Assembly (NCBI RefSeq): GCF_002104335.1
Contig: NZ_CP020867.1
Location: 930,001-994,000 of the forward strand
DNA: 64,000 nucleotides
Direction of reading: 5' to 3'
Origin: Campylobacter cuniculorum DSM 23162 = LMG 24588
Lineage (GTDB): Bacteria; Campylobacterota; Campylobacteria; Campylobacterales; Campylobacteraceae
Position 1 is the first letter of the stretch; every line of letters starts with the position of its first letter. The notes beneath the pieces were generated by a model that was given only the letters and a program-made list of their open reading frames with translations, did no database searches and had not been told where the DNA came from. This document shows positions 8,320 through 18,489 of this stretch, piece by piece. Position numbers and translations under genes: made by a program.

Positions 8320-9723
8320 ATGATGAATAATATTTTAATCATAATCGGCGGTATTTTATCAAAGCATTTCTTAGAAAGGCTTTGTTTGGAGAGGGATTTA
8401 GAATATTTTTTTACCATAGTTTATCAAGATGATGAAGATATAAAACTTCATATCAAAAATGAGTATTTAGAATTCCATAAATTTGACTCTACAAGTGTTG
8501 CAAGACTTGAATTGCTTATGCAAAAGGCTTATAAACAAGTTTTTATTTATTTGCAAGATAAATTTCAAACGCAAAAAACTTATGAGGCTTTACGTTCCTT
8601 AGATACAAAATTAGAAATTAATATTATGGATTTTTGGGGACTTAGCATCAATGATGAGCTTTGCAATCTTATTGATGCAAGAGCAACCTTAAGCCACAGA
8701 TTTTTAAGTTTTTTGCCTAATATCGCTCTTACCGCACAATACATAGGGCTTGGAGTGGGCGAGGTGATGGAGGTTAAAATTCCTATAGGTTCGATTTTTG
8801 CTTACAGACATATTAGTTCTATCCATCAAAAAAGATGGCGTATTGTTTTAATCTATAGAAATTCAAAAATCAATTTTGCTAAACCTTCTTTTATTTTACA
8901 GCCTAATGATAGCATTTTAATTGTCGGCGATCCTGTTGTTCTTAGAAGTGTTTTTCATAATATCAAAGCAAGTGTTGGACAATTTCCTGTGCCTTTTGGA
9001 AGCAATATTTTCACCTTAATCGATATGAAAAATATGAGTGAAAAGGTGCAAAATAATCTTATAGAAACGAGTTTAACTTTGGTGCAAAGGACTAATGCTA
9101 AGAAATTTTTTATTAGAATCATTAATCCTCAATTGAATCAAATTTATACAAAACTTAAAAATTTATCGTATGAAAATGAAAATATATTTTTTGATTTTTT
9201 CAATACAAATTTTAAAAATTTTCAATCCTTTTTAGAAAACAACGATATAGGTTTGTTTATAACCGATACTAAACATTTTGAGAGAGAGAAAAAGAATTTT
9301 TTTGAACTTAAGATTCCTATTTTAAAAATCGGAGAGATTGATTTTAAAGATTTAAAAGAATCTGTGATTTTAAGTGATGATGAAAGTGAGCTTGAGAATC
9401 AAGCTAATGTTATTGTTGATTTAAGTAAGCAGCTTCAATTCAATGTTACTCTGTATCATTATAATCCTCATTCTAAAAACACAGCGGATATGCAAGAATA
9501 TTTTGAGAGTTTGTCAAAACTTTATGATAAAAATATTCAAATCATTGATAAAAACGATCATAATCCTATATTAAATTTACAATACAGAGAAGATTTACTT
9601 CAATTCATAAGTTTTAATCAAGAGCTTTTAAATGGGATATTAAGCAGAAGTTTGAGCGTAAATTTAAACAGACATTATCATAAAATGAAAAAAAATTACC
9701 AACTTTTTATACCAATGAGTTAA
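8320..9723 (+). CDS. TrkA-N/RCK-like regulatory protein (COG3400 type)
   Basis: A 467-residue soluble protein. Residues about 1-130 resemble a Rossmann TrkA-N domain ([12 protein letters not shown] at the start). Residues about 140-215 resemble an RCK-C/TrkA-C domain (..[17 protein letters not shown].., ..[13 protein letters not shown]..). The remaining half is less conserved. Proteins of this type bind nucleotides and regulate ion channels, but no potassium transporter is adjacent. The start has two consecutive ATGs after TTGGAG. In C. jejuni the homologue also lies between tgt and aroB. Confidence 0.75.
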   Translation: MMNNILIIIGGILSKHFLERLCLERDLEYFFTIVYQDDEDIKLHIKNEYLEFHKFDSTSVARLELLMQKAYKQVFIYLQDKFQTQKTYEALRSLDTKLEINIMDFWGLSINDELCNLIDARATLSHRFLSFLPNIALTAQYIGLGVGEVMEVKIPIGSIFAYRHISSIHQKRWRIVLIYRNSKINFAKPSFILQPNDSILIVGDPVVLRSVFHNIKASVGQFPVPFGSNIFTLIDMKNMSEKVQNNLIETSLTLVQRTNAKKFFIRIINPQLNQIYTKLKNLSYENENIFFDFFNTNFKNFQSFLENNDIGLFITDTKHFEREKKNFFELKIPILKIGEIDFKDLKESVILSDDESELENQANVIVDLSKQLQFNVTLYHYNPHSKNTADMQEYFESLSKLYDKNIQIIDKNDHNPILNLQYREDLLQFISFNQELLNGILSRSLSVNLNRHYHKMKKNYQLFIPMS

Positions 9724-9759
9724 AATATTGATAAAATAACTTTTTATAAAGAAGAAAAA

Positions 9760-10815
9760 ATGCAGATACAAGTGAATTTAAAAGATAATCCTTACAAAGT
9801 CTTTGTCGATGAGCCTTATTTTTTAGAATTAAACACTAAGGTAGCCCTTCTTAGCAATCCAAAAATTTTAGGCTTACACCTTAATTCTTTGCTTAAAAGG
9901 ATAAAATGCGAGGAGCTTTTCATCATCAGCGTCAAGGATGGAGAAGAGTATAAAAATTTAGCAAGCATTGAGGAAATTTTAAACCAAATGTTTAATTCCA
10001 AACTTGATAGAAAAAGTTTGCTTATCAGTTTTGGAGGCGGAGTGATTTCGGATATGGGAGGATTTGCGGCAAGCATTTATCAAAGAGGCATTGATTTTAT
10101 TAATATTCCTACGACTCTTTTAGCCTGTGTTGATGCTGCTGTGGGTGGAAAAACAGGAGTGAATAATCATTTTGGTAAAAATCTCATCGGCTCATTTTAT
10201 CAACCTAAGGCTGTGTATTGTCAAAGTGAATTTTTAAGAACTTTAAATGAAAGGGAGTTAAAGGCGGGTTTGGCTGAATTTATCAAAATGGCTATAATGT
10301 TTGATGAAAATTTGCTTGATTTTATTGAAAATATTGATGAAACAACCTTTTTAAATGCAAATTGCAAAGATGAAATTTTCACTCAAATCATCTCAAAAAG
10401 TGTCGCATTAAAAGCAAGAGTTGTTGAAAATGATGAAAAAGAAGCAGGACTTAGAATGCTTTTAAATTACGGACACACCTTTGCTCATATCATAGAAAAT
10501 CAAACCAAATATAAAATTTATTTACACGGAGAGGCTGTGGCGATTGGAATGAATATGGCAAATTCTTTGGCTTTAAATTTAGGGCTTATCGATGAAAAAG
10601 AATGCAAAAGGGTGGAAAATATTTTAAAAAAATTTAAACTTCCTACAACTTATAAAATCAAAAATTTAAATGAATTTTACGAGGCTTTCTTTTTGGATAA
10701 AAAAACACATCATCAAAAGATTAATTTTATTTTACCGCATAAGCTTGGTCAAGGCATTATCAAAAACGATATAAGCAAAGATATGATTTTAAAAAGTTTA
10801 GGACAATTTCAATGA
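9760..10815 (+). CDS. aroB: 3-dehydroquinate synthase
   Basis: Converts DAHP to 3-dehydroquinate, the second step of the shikimate pathway, using NAD+ and a divalent metal. The 351-residue product shows the NAD-binding [13 protein letters not shown], the [20 protein letters not shown] segment, E-F-I-K-M, and metal-ligand regions N-Y-G-H-T-F-A-H and H-G-E-A-V-A-I-G-M. Length is standard. It is followed by the MscS-type gene with ATG overlapping the stop (ATGA), so the genes are cotranscribed. Confidence 0.95.
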   Translation: MQIQVNLKDNPYKVFVDEPYFLELNTKVALLSNPKILGLHLNSLLKRIKCEELFIISVKDGEEYKNLASIEEILNQMFNSKLDRKSLLISFGGGVISDMGGFAASIYQRGIDFINIPTTLLACVDAAVGGKTGVNNHFGKNLIGSFYQPKAVYCQSEFLRTLNERELKAGLAEFIKMAIMFDENLLDFIENIDETTFLNANCKDEIFTQIISKSVALKARVVENDEKEAGLRMLLNYGHTFAHIIENQTKYKIYLHGEAVAIGMNMANSLALNLGLIDEKECKRVENILKKFKLPTTYKIKNLNEFYEAFFLDKKTHHQKINFILPHKLGQGIIKNDISKDMILKSLGQFQ

Positions 10816-12347
10816 AGAAAATTTTATTTTTGATTTCATTTTATATTTATGCTTTTGCGAGTAATGATATAGCACAAATAAGACAAACAATTGAAAATCT
10901 TGACACAATTATCAATGCAAGTGTTTGGAATGTGCGTTATGACAATTTTATTAAATACGAACATATAAATGATGAACTCATTTTACTTAATTTAGAGCTT
11001 AAAAAGAATTTAAGTCCAAATCAAAAAGAAGAAATTACGAGAAAAATTGCAACCTTACAAGAACAACTTAATCTCTTAAAAGATTATAAGGATATTAATT
11101 TCATCCAAAGTCTTAGTGCTCCTGAAACCATAGAAATTTTGCCAAAACTTACAAATCCTTTGGCGATTATTGAGGGTTTTTCTCACATTAAAAAATTAAC
11201 AAATGAAAAAGAAGAATATGTTTTTAAATACAATGATTTTAAAAATTTAGTTGAAAAAATCCGTGAAAAAAATTCTATGCTTAAAGAGCTTGTTACCCTT
11301 GAACCTAATAAAAATAATACAGAAGCTTTAAAGCTTTCAGATAAAAAGCTTGATGAATTTGAGCAAGCTTTGCAATTTGCTTCTGTATCCTTTTCGGTCT
11401 ATGAAAAAAAGGTCGATGAGGAAATCACTCGAGTCAATGTCGAAATTAAAGTGCAAAGTATAAGAGCTGCTAATATACTCATCACTATCATTTTTGTGAT
11501 TGTTGTTTCTTTTTTACTTAAATTTATAGCAAGAAAATATATTAAAGATAATGAGCGTTATTATACTGCAACGAAGATTATTAATTTCATTAATATCAAT
11601 CTGATTTTTTTAATTTTACTTTTTGCTTATATTGAAAACATCACTTATTTGGTTACAATCTTAGGTTTTGCTTCTGCAGGTTTGGCTATCGCAATGAAAG
11701 ATATGTTTATGTCTATGCTTGGTTGGTGTGTGATTGTATTTGGCGGGAGTTTTCGCGTTGGAGATAGGATTAAAGTCATACAAAATGATTTAACCTATGT
11801 CGGAGATATTATCGATATTTCTTTTCTTAGAATTACAATTTATGAAGACATTACTTGGGAAAGTTATATAAAAAATCGTCGCAGCGGACGCATTATTTTT
11901 ATCCCAAATAATTATGTTTTTACTCATTTAATTGCAAATTATACTCATCATGGAATGAAAACGGTCTTAGATGGTATTGATATTACTATAACCTTTGATT
12001 CTAATCTTGAAAAAGCAGGAAAGATTGTCGAAAAAATCGTTATTCAACACGCTAAAGGTTACACAGAATTAACCAAAAAAACTATGCTAAAACTTCAAGA
12101 TGAATACAGCATTAAAAATCCTAAAGTTGAACCGCGATTTTTTATGTTTTTTGAAAATTGGGGCATGAGAATTTCAGCGTGGTATATGACAAATTCTTAC
12201 GCGGCTTTATCTTTAAGAAGTGCTATAAGTAAAGAAATTATCAAAGAATTTAATAAGCATGAAGATATAAAAATCGCATATCCTAGTCAAAATCTTTATT
12301 TAGGAAAAAACACTCCTACAAATTTTAAAGAAGGAGAAATGTTTTGA
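10812..12347 (+). CDS. MscS-family mechanosensitive channel with periplasmic N-terminal domain
   Basis: A 511-residue inner-membrane protein. Residues 1-16 are a signal peptide. About 20-215 is a helical, probably coiled periplasmic region. Three membrane segments follow at about 220-240, 258-276 and 280-300, then the pore-lining helix with [13 protein letters not shown] and the beta domain ([12 protein letters not shown]). The last third is the cytoplasmic alpha/beta domain. Such channels open under membrane tension to release solutes. It overlaps aroB by 4 bases and mtaB by 4 bases (TTGA), which indicates a tight operon. Confidence 0.88.
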   Translation: MKKILFLISFYIYAFASNDIAQIRQTIENLDTIINASVWNVRYDNFIKYEHINDELILLNLELKKNLSPNQKEEITRKIATLQEQLNLLKDYKDINFIQSLSAPETIEILPKLTNPLAIIEGFSHIKKLTNEKEEYVFKYNDFKNLVEKIREKNSMLKELVTLEPNKNNTEALKLSDKKLDEFEQALQFASVSFSVYEKKVDEEITRVNVEIKVQSIRAANILITIIFVIVVSFLLKFIARKYIKDNERYYTATKIINFININLIFLILLFAYIENITYLVTILGFASAGLAIAMKDMFMSMLGWCVIVFGGSFRVGDRIKVIQNDLTYVGDIIDISFLRITIYEDITWESYIKNRRSGRIIFIPNNYVFTHLIANYTHHGMKTVLDGIDITITFDSNLEKAGKIVEKIVIQHAKGYTELTKKTMLKLQDEYSIKNPKVEPRFFMFFENWGMRISAWYMTNSYAALSLRSAISKEIIKEFNKHEDIKIAYPSQNLYLGKNTPTNFKEGEMF

Positions 12348-13588
12348 AAGAAAGGATTTTTTTTAAAACCTTTGGTTGTCGGACGAACATTTATGATACT
12401 GAACTTTTAAAATCTTATGTGAAAGATTATGAGATTGTTGATGATGAAAATTTAGCTCATATTGTTGTGATTAATTCTTGCACGGTAACAAATGGAGCTG
12501 ATTATGATGTTAAAACTTATATCAATAGTCTGCAAAAAAAGGGGATTAAAATTATATTAACAGGTTGCGGTGTAGCAAGTAGAGGCAAAGAGCTTTTAGA
12601 TAAAAATAAAATTTTTGGAGTTTTAGGAGGTTCTCATAAAGATAAAATCAATGATTTTCTAAAAATGCAAAAAAGTTTTTATGAATTAGGGAATTTAAAT
12701 TTCATCGATGAAAATAGAGTTGAAAAATATAAAAATCACACAAAGGCTTTTGTGAAGATTCAAGAAGGCTGTGATTTTGCCTGCAGTTATTGTATTATCC
12801 CTAGTGTGAGAGGAAAATCAAGAAGTGTCAAAGAAGAAAATTTACTCAATCAAGTCAAAACTTTAGTGCAAAATGGCTTCAGTGAATTTGTTTTAACAGG
12901 CACAAATATAGGAAGTTATGGCTTAAAAGAAGGCACAAGCTTAGGCAAACTTCTGCAAAAAATGGGACAGATTTCTGGGGTTAAACGTATAAGACTTGGG
13001 AGTTTAGAGCCCTCTCAACTCGATGAGAGTTTTTTTGAAATTTTGGATGAAAATTGGCTTGAAAGGCATTTACACATTGCTTTGCAACATACAAGCGAAA
13101 AAATGCTCCGTATTATGCGTCGTAAAAATCGCACCGATAAAGATTTAGAACTTTTTAATATCCTTGAAAATAAAGGTTTTGCTTTGGGGACTGATTTTAT
13201 TGTGGGGCATCCGGGCGAAGAAGAGGAGCTTTGGAATGAAGCTTTAGAAAATTTTAAGAATTTTAAACTCACTCATTTACATGCCTTTGTTTTTAGTCCA
13301 AGAGAAAATACGCATTCTGCGACACTTGAACGAAAAGTTAATCCTATTTTAGCAAAAGAAAGGCTTCAAATTTTAAAAGCCATTGTGGAGAAAAATAATT
13401 ATGAATTTAGAAAAAAGCAAAATGTTAAACTTGAAATTCTTGTTGAAAATTTAAAAAACGGGGTTTATGAGGGTTATGATCAATTTTTTAATAAGATTAA
13501 AATTATCAGTCAAAAAAATCTTGCAAGACAATGGATAAGTCTTGATAAATATGAGGTCAAAGACAAATTTAATCAAGCCATTTTATAA
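12344..13588 (+). CDS. mtaB: tRNA t6A37 methylthiotransferase MtaB
   Basis: A radical-SAM enzyme that adds a methylthio group to t6A-37 of ANN-reading tRNAs. The 414-residue protein has the N-terminal UPF0004 cluster cysteines at about 12, 46 and 75 and the radical-SAM motif C-x3-C-x2-C at 143, 147 and 150 (CDFACSYC), followed by a C-terminal TRAM-like region. The K-T-F-G-C-R-T-N start and the size separate it from MiaB and RimO. The TTG start overlaps the previous stop. The following AAA protein starts ten bases later. Confidence 0.9.
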   Translation: MKERIFFKTFGCRTNIYDTELLKSYVKDYEIVDDENLAHIVVINSCTVTNGADYDVKTYINSLQKKGIKIILTGCGVASRGKELLDKNKIFGVLGGSHKDKINDFLKMQKSFYELGNLNFIDENRVEKYKNHTKAFVKIQEGCDFACSYCIIPSVRGKSRSVKEENLLNQVKTLVQNGFSEFVLTGTNIGSYGLKEGTSLGKLLQKMGQISGVKRIRLGSLEPSQLDESFFEILDENWLERHLHIALQHTSEKMLRIMRRKNRTDKDLELFNILENKGFALGTDFIVGHPGEEEELWNEALENFKNFKLTHLHAFVFSPRENTHSATLERKVNPILAKERLQILKAIVEKNNYEFRKKQNVKLEILVENLKNGVYEGYDQFFNKIKIISQKNLARQWISLDKYEVKDKFNQAIL

Positions 13589-13597
13589 GGAATCATA

Positions 13598-15196
13598 GTG
13601 AAAAATAAAAAAATTATACTCATCTCTTTTGTGATTTTGTGTTTGCTTTTTGGAATTTTATATTTTAAAAATGAGCCAAAATTTATTGATAAAGACTTAT
13701 ATGAAGGCTTACTTAAGCAAAATCTCATACAAAAAGCTGTGATAGAAGAGGATAAAATTCTACTCAAAGCTGCGGGTGAAAATTATGCGATTATCAAGGA
13801 AGGCGTGGATTTAAAGGAGCTTTTAACTAAGGTGCCTGTTGAGATTAAACGTGATAATAGTCTGTGGATTTTCTTTATTTTAATGGTATTTTTACTGACT
13901 TTATTTTTATCTTTGATTTATTTTAATCGCAAAAAACAACTTGAGAAATTTCCTATTTCTAAAAATCCTACCCCGCAAAATTCGAATTTAGAGTACTCAA
14001 ATATCAAACCTGTTATTTCAAATATTAATTTTAATGATGTTGCAGGTGTTGATGAAGTTAAGTTAGAATTAAGCGAACTTGTTGATTTTTTAAAAAATCC
14101 CAAAAAATATAAAGAATTTGGTGTAAAAATGCCAAAAGGTGTTTTAATGATAGGACCGCCCGGGGTGGGTAAGACCTTGATTGCAAAGGCTGTTGCAGGC
14201 GAAGCGGGTGTGCCATTTTTTTATCAAAGCGGTTCGAGTTTCGTTGAAATTTATGTAGGAATGGGAGCTAAACGCGTGAGAGAACTTTTTTCAAAGGCTA
14301 AAATGATGGCTCCAAGCATTGTTTTTATTGATGAAATTGATGCTGTGGGTAAAGCAAGAGGTGAGCTTTCTAATGTTGAAAGAGATAGCACACTCAATCA
14401 GCTTTTAACCCAAATGGATGGCTTTGAGGATAATAGCGGTGTTATAGTTATCGCTGCTACAAATAAAATCGAGCTTATTGATTCTGCACTTTTAAGGTCG
14501 GGTAGATTTGACAGACGCATTTTTTTATCTTTACCGGATTTTAAAGACAGATTTAAGATTTTAGAAATTTACATGAAAAACAAAAAAAACAATGTCAATT
14601 TAAGTAAAATTGCTAAAGTCAGTGTCGGTTTTAGCGGTGCAGGACTTGAAACTTTAGTTAATGAAGCAGCCATCAATGCTTTGCGCAGGAATTCAAATTT
14701 GGTTGAAGAGAATGATTTTTACGCCGTGTTGAGTAAGGTGCTTTTAGGAAAAAAGAAAATTTTAAGTTTTAATGAAAATGAGAAAAAAATTCAGGCTATT
14801 TATCAAGCAGCAAAGGCTTTGAGTGCCTATTATTTTGATATAGGTTTTGAAAAAATTACTTTGATTGAAGATCGTTTTAAAGAATATGAACACAATATCA
14901 AATCCAAATCAGAATTAGTCAATAAAATCAAGGTTTATTTAGCGGGTTCAAGTGCGATGAAACTCATTTACAACGAGACTTATACAAATTCGCAAAGTGA
15001 TTTTCTTAAGATTAAAGAATTGCTTGAATTTATGTTGAGTTTTGGGATGGCAGAAGAGCTTAATTTAGAAGAACAAAAGAAGGAATTAAACGAATTTCTA
15101 AGTCCTATGAAGGATAAAATTTTAAAACTTGCAGACATTTTACTTGAAAAAGAACGTTTGGATTATGAAGATGTTAAAGAGCTGTTTCAAATTTAA
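13598..15196 (+). CDS. FtsH-like membrane AAA+ ATPase lacking the protease zinc motif
   Basis: A 532-residue protein built like FtsH: membrane segments at about 5-23 and 88-109, Walker A GPPGVGKT (186-193), Walker B FIDEID (243-248), second region of homology with R-F-D-R-R (303-307), and a C-terminal helical part where FtsH has its protease. The FtsH zinc motif HEAGH is replaced by QAAKA at 403-407 (14804-14818), so both histidines and the catalytic glutamate are lost. The ATPase residues are intact, so I infer an ATP-driven unfoldase or scaffold rather than a protease. Start is GTG after AAGGAA. It ends the aroB-mscS-mtaB operon; I recall a similar membrane ATPase (Cj1005c) at this place in C. 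jejuni. Confidence 0.85.
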   Translation: MKNKKIILISFVILCLLFGILYFKNEPKFIDKDLYEGLLKQNLIQKAVIEEDKILLKAAGENYAIIKEGVDLKELLTKVPVEIKRDNSLWIFFILMVFLLTLFLSLIYFNRKKQLEKFPISKNPTPQNSNLEYSNIKPVISNINFNDVAGVDEVKLELSELVDFLKNPKKYKEFGVKMPKGVLMIGPPGVGKTLIAKAVAGEAGVPFFYQSGSSFVEIYVGMGAKRVRELFSKAKMMAPSIVFIDEIDAVGKARGELSNVERDSTLNQLLTQMDGFEDNSGVIVIAATNKIELIDSALLRSGRFDRRIFLSLPDFKDRFKILEIYMKNKKNNVNLSKIAKVSVGFSGAGLETLVNEAAINALRRNSNLVEENDFYAVLSKVLLGKKKILSFNENEKKIQAIYQAAKALSAYYFDIGFEKITLIEDRFKEYEHNIKSKSELVNKIKVYLAGSSAMKLIYNETYTNSQSDFLKIKELLEFMLSFGMAEELNLEEQKKELNEFLSPMKDKILKLADILLEKERLDYEDVKELFQI

Positions 15197-15208
15197 GCAA
15201 AAATATGA

Positions 15209-15214
15209 TAGAAT
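15209..15214 (+). promoter_or_regulatory. Possible -10 box (TAGAAT) for the phase-variable capsule-type gene
   Basis: TAGAAT in the context ATGATAGAATCC, 45 bases before the ATG at 15259, just after the preceding stop codon. An AAAAGG ribosome site (15249-15254) follows. Confidence 0.4.
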
Positions 15215-15258
15215 CCAAGGTTATCATTAAAATTAAATTGAGATATTAAAAGGTAAAA

Positions 15259-16692
15259 ATGAAGAATGTAGTCTGTCTTGGTCACTCAAGTGAGCTTAGA
15301 GAAACTAAAGAATTTATCAAAGGAGTTTTAAAAATACCAGAAGTAAAAATTTCTTTATTTGTAACACCGCATTCTAAAGAAATTAAAAAAGAATTTCAAG
15401 ATAAGATAGATTTTATTTTACCTCCAGTATTTAAAAATGATGAATTTGAATCAATTTATAATAATAACTATAATTTAACTTATGAACAAATTGAATCTTT
15501 TCGTGCCACTCAACTCAAGGTGGAACATTATTTTCATAGATATCAAATCAATAGAGGATTAGCGAGTTATAGGTATTTTGTAGCCCTTGGTTTTTGGCTT
15601 AATTTTTTTGAAAAAAATGATATAAAGCTGGTATTTTCTACAGAAATAGAACATGGTAGGCTTTTTGATAGCATTGCACTTGATGTTGCAAAAAGTAAAA
15701 AGATAGCTATTTATAACATAAATTTAATTTCTGGCAATAAAAACGACACACTCTACACTTTAAATTCTTACAATGATGTTAAAGAAAATTTTTTAAACAT
15801 TAAAGAGATAAAAGAATATGAAAATGGGGGGGGGATTAGTGATTATATAAAAACTCTTGCTAAGGATAAGGCAAATTATCAAGCAGGAATGAAAACCCCT
15901 TTTCGATACTTTTTTGACACACAAATAAAAACCCTCTCAAGAATCCTAATACATTCACTCTCAACCCATAAAATTCAATATCTTTATGAATGCAGAAAAA
16001 ATCAGTTCTTAAGAGTTCCAAAATTTGAAATCGCCAAACAAGCTCGTTTTATAAAGAAACTTAAGAAATTATATGATTATTTATCCGTAAAGCCAAATTT
16101 TAATGAGGATAAAAAAATCATTTATTATTCTTTGCATATGGAACCAGAGGCTTCTATCATACCAAGAGCTGTTTTAAATTCTCAACTTTTTATTATAAAA
16201 ATGTTATCTCATGCTCTTCCAAAAGATTATGTGATTTATGTTAAAGAGCATCCGGATCAATTTTTTATTTATGAAAACAATAAAGGTTTTCTTTGCAATA
16301 TCAACCATTATAGAGATTTAAGTTTTTATTGGCAACTTAAGCAAATTCCAAATGTCAAAATCATTGATATAAACACTTCATCTTTGCAACTTGTTAAAAA
16401 TTCAAAGGCTGTTTCTACTATAGCGGGCACTGTGTTGTTAGAAGCTGTTTTGCTTAAAAAACCTATTTTAATTTTTGGTAAAAATTTAAGTGTTTTGGAA
16501 TTATTAAAAGAATCATTTACAATTTGCTCACAAAATGAGGTGAATTTTGCTTTAGAAAAAATAAAACAAGGTTTTAATCCCGAATACAAAGACTTAAATC
16601 AAATCTTAGATGAATATTGTTTTACAAAAAGCGATTTAACTCAAAATAAAAAATTTTTATTAAATATATTTAAATATTGTCTTAAAATTTAA
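15259..16692 (+). CDS. Capsule-polysaccharide-type transferase, phase-variable (G9 tract)
   Basis: A 477-residue soluble protein. The C-terminal half resembles the capsule polysaccharide synthesis/export family (Capsule_synth, KpsS/KpsC-like): Y-V-K-E-H-P-D-Q near 330 and a segment near 385-410 (..S-T-I-A-G-T-V-L-L-E-A-V-L-L-K-K-P-I-L-I-F-G), typical of nucleotide-sugar-binding glycosyltransferase folds. The N-terminal half is unique. A run of nine G at 15826-15834 encodes G-G-G at residues 190-192 and is in frame; slippage by one would truncate the protein at mid-length. It stands alone between the mtaB operon and a 520-base gap. The acceptor is unknown; capsule or lipooligosaccharide is the natural guess. 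Confidence 0.72.
   Translation: MKNVVCLGHSSELRETKEFIKGVLKIPEVKISLFVTPHSKEIKKEFQDKIDFILPPVFKNDEFESIYNNNYNLTYEQIESFRATQLKVEHYFHRYQINRGLASYRYFVALGFWLNFFEKNDIKLVFSTEIEHGRLFDSIALDVAKSKKIAIYNINLISGNKNDTLYTLNSYNDVKENFLNIKEIKEYENGGGISDYIKTLAKDKANYQAGMKTPFRYFFDTQIKTLSRILIHSLSTHKIQYLYECRKNQFLRVPKFEIAKQARFIKKLKKLYDYLSVKPNFNEDKKIIYYSLHMEPEASIIPRAVLNSQLFIIKMLSHALPKDYVIYVKEHPDQFFIYENNKGFLCNINHYRDLSFYWQLKQIPNVKIIDINTSSLQLVKNSKAVSTIAGTVLLEAVLLKKPILIFGKNLSVLELLKESFTICSQNEVNFALEKIKQGFNPEYKDLNQILDEYCFTKSDLTQNKKFLLNIFKYCLKI
15826..15834 (+). repeat. Homopolymeric G9 tract (phase-variation switch)
   Basis: Nine G inside the reading frame of the capsule-type transferase, codons for three glycines. Currently in frame (ON). 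Confidence 0.88.
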
Positions 16693-17212
16693 ATTGAAAC
16701 AAAAATATCAATCATAATTTTTAAATGTCTTTGAATAAATTTTTTAGCTTAAAAAGCTCAATGAATTTTTATAAAAATATTTCTTAAATTTGTTAGGAGG
16801 TGGGATTATTTTATAGGGTATAATTTTAAAATTATTAATCTTTTATAGGGACAATTAAGCATTATTAGCAAAATTAAAATTACAAAATTTCATAACTTAT
16901 CAAAAAAATCAAAATTTAAATTTTAACAAGCATTAAAAACAAGAATGCAAAAATAAATATTGCATTAAAACCAATCTTTAAAATCTTTTAAACGTATAGC
17001 AAAAGAAAATCAAGTCCTATCACTTATTTTGCCTAAATGGTAAGCAAAATAAATGTGGTTATTATTTTTATTTTGTAAGAAACAAAAATAATTTTTACAA
17101 TATTTTAATGTATCAATACAAGACTTAAAAGATTAATTTTTGAATTTGTTTTTTAAATGAAAAGATTGACAAAGTTGATTGAAATGATAAAGTAAAGATT
17201 TAAAAAAATAAC
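16693..17212. other. Gene-free AT-rich stretch
   Basis: No credible reading frame on either strand. A GGAGG followed by TATAAT (near 16796-16824) has no ATG in useful distance, and the 9-base string tttataggg occurs twice here. A perfect 9-bp inverted repeat, TTATTTTGC / GCAAAATAA, lies at 17024-17052 and a weaker one follows immediately. Either could be a terminator of the converging genes. Confidence 0.5.
17024..17052. terminator. Possible hairpin terminator in the gap before the esterase gene
   Basis: A 9-bp perfect stem (TTATTTTGC / GCAAAATAA) with an 11-base loop, between converging genes. T-rich sequence on the plus side starts about 8 bases later. It is far from either stop codon (over 160 bases), so the role is uncertain. 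Confidence 0.35.
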
Positions 17213-17983
17213 TCATTCTTGATTGAGAATTTTAAGGGCAAGATTTAAAGAATCTTCTATGGTTTCTCCGTGTGTTTTATCTTTTAAAAGAGTGAATTTA
17301 AAAGGGCAATTTTTTAATGTGTTTAAGAGTTTTTCCATGTCTTTATCTAAATTCACTCCTGTCTTTTTTTCTAAAGAACCCTTTGTTATGAATATATAAG
17401 AATTGCAAGAATTGATTTTATGATACTCTAAACCACGCCATAAACTTGGAGAGGCTATAAAATAATGGCTGAAATCATCTTGTTTTTCAAAAAACACATA
17501 CAAGCCAAATAAAGCTCCAAAAGAATGTCCAAAAAAGGCTTTAAATGATGCATTTATAGGGTATTGCTCGTTTAATAAAGAAAAAATTTCATTGTGTAAA
17601 AAATTTAAAAATTCTTTTGCTCCTCCGCCCTTTCCTTCTCTTTGAATGGGTGTGTAATCCCTTGTCCTTTGTGCTGTATCGTAAGCTAAATTTGTGTTAT
17701 GAGCTATACCTACTATCATCAAATCAAAACTAAAATGATTCTTAGCATAAAGATTTAAAGCCATAGGAAAATGGACATTTGCATCCAAAACAAAAAGCAT
17801 TTTGTAGAATTTAGCCTTGTTTTTTGTTTGTGCTATGAAGAGTTTGTAAGATTTGTTATCAAAATGCACATTCTTTTCTTTGATGGAAAAAATTTCTTTT
17901 GCTTCTTTAGAAATGATTGGGAGTTCTTGTTTGGGTTGTGCAAAAAGCAAAAGAGGGAAAGAAAGTAATAAAATTTTAATCAT
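17213..17983 (-). CDS. Secreted alpha/beta-hydrolase esterase (IroE/Fes-like family)
   Basis: A 256-residue protein with a signal peptide (M-I-K-I-L-L-L-S-F-P-L-L-L-F-A-Q). The nucleophile elbow G-H-S-F-G-A-L is in the middle and an R-T-R-D-Y-T-P segment is typical of esterase-D/trilactone-hydrolase proteins such as IroE and Campylobacter Cee. A His near the end (K-D-K-T-H-G-E) completes the likely triad. Such enzymes open ferric enterobactin in the periplasm, but no siderophore transport genes are nearby, so the substrate is open. I chose ATG 17983, which overlaps the stop of the upstream gene by 8 bases, over an upstream ATG inside that gene. Confidence 0.8.
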   Translation of the reverse strand: MIKILLLSFPLLLFAQPKQELPIISKEAKEIFSIKEKNVHFDNKSYKLFIAQTKNKAKFYKMLFVLDANVHFPMALNLYAKNHFSFDLMIVGIAHNTNLAYDTAQRTRDYTPIQREGKGGGAKEFLNFLHNEIFSLLNEQYPINASFKAFFGHSFGALFGLYVFFEKQDDFSHYFIASPSLWRGLEYHKINSCNSYIFITKGSLEKKTGVNLDKDMEKLLNTLKNCPFKFTLLKDKTHGETIEDSLNLALKILNQE

Positions 17984-18398
17984 CGAATTCTTGATGTAAA
18001 ATCGTTCCATTAAAATCTATGATAACTTTTAAGCCGTTGTTAAGTTGTATTTTATAATAATTAATCTTTTTTTTAATCTCTAGCATTGTGGCATTGGGAT
18101 AGTTATTTTTGATAATATCAGCCAAAATCGGAGGCAGGATATTAAAATTTAGAGGATTAAATTTAGACTCTATCTCTCTCCAAGAGCCGTCCATATCAAA
18201 CTCAAGTTCAGTGCCATCACTAAGATACACTTCGTAATTATTTTTATCTACTTGCACAATTCCAATTTGAGCATTGAAATTCTTTTGCAAAAATTCTTTA
18301 GCATTAGGAGGCAAAGATTCGGGAGAAATGATAAAATCCGCAAACAATACACACAATAAAATCAAAGTTAAAAATATAAATTTCAAAGTCTTATCCAT
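17976..18398 (-). CDS. Periplasmic PepSY-like protein
   Basis: A 140-residue protein with an N-terminal signal peptide or anchor (F-I-F-L-T-L-I-L-L-C-V-L-F-A). Two tandem alpha-beta units follow, of the PepSY-like (formerly beta-lactamase-inhibitor-like) type: ..Y-E-V-Y-L-S-D-G-T-E-L-E-F-D-M-D-G-S-W.. and ..Y-K-I-Q-L-N-N-G-L-K-V-I-I-D-F-N-G. These domains are small periplasmic modules of mostly unknown role. It is the first gene of a two-gene operon with the esterase, with overlapping stop and start. The pairing suggests a joint periplasmic job, which is inference. Confidence 0.75.
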   Translation of the reverse strand: MDKTLKFIFLTLILLCVLFADFIISPESLPPNAKEFLQKNFNAQIGIVQVDKNNYEVYLSDGTELEFDMDGSWREIESKFNPLNFNILPPILADIIKNNYPNATMLEIKKKINYYKIQLNNGLKVIIDFNGTILHQEFDD

Positions 18399-18489
18399 TA
18401 AAAAAATAATCTCTAAAAATTATTTAATCATTTTTATGTGAATTTTATGTGAATTTTACGACAATTATCTTAAAATTTTTTATAAAAGG

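Noticed and set aside
16793..16830. GGAGG plus TATAAT suggesting a small gene after the capsule-type transferase
   Set aside because: No start codon with a meaningful frame follows within range.
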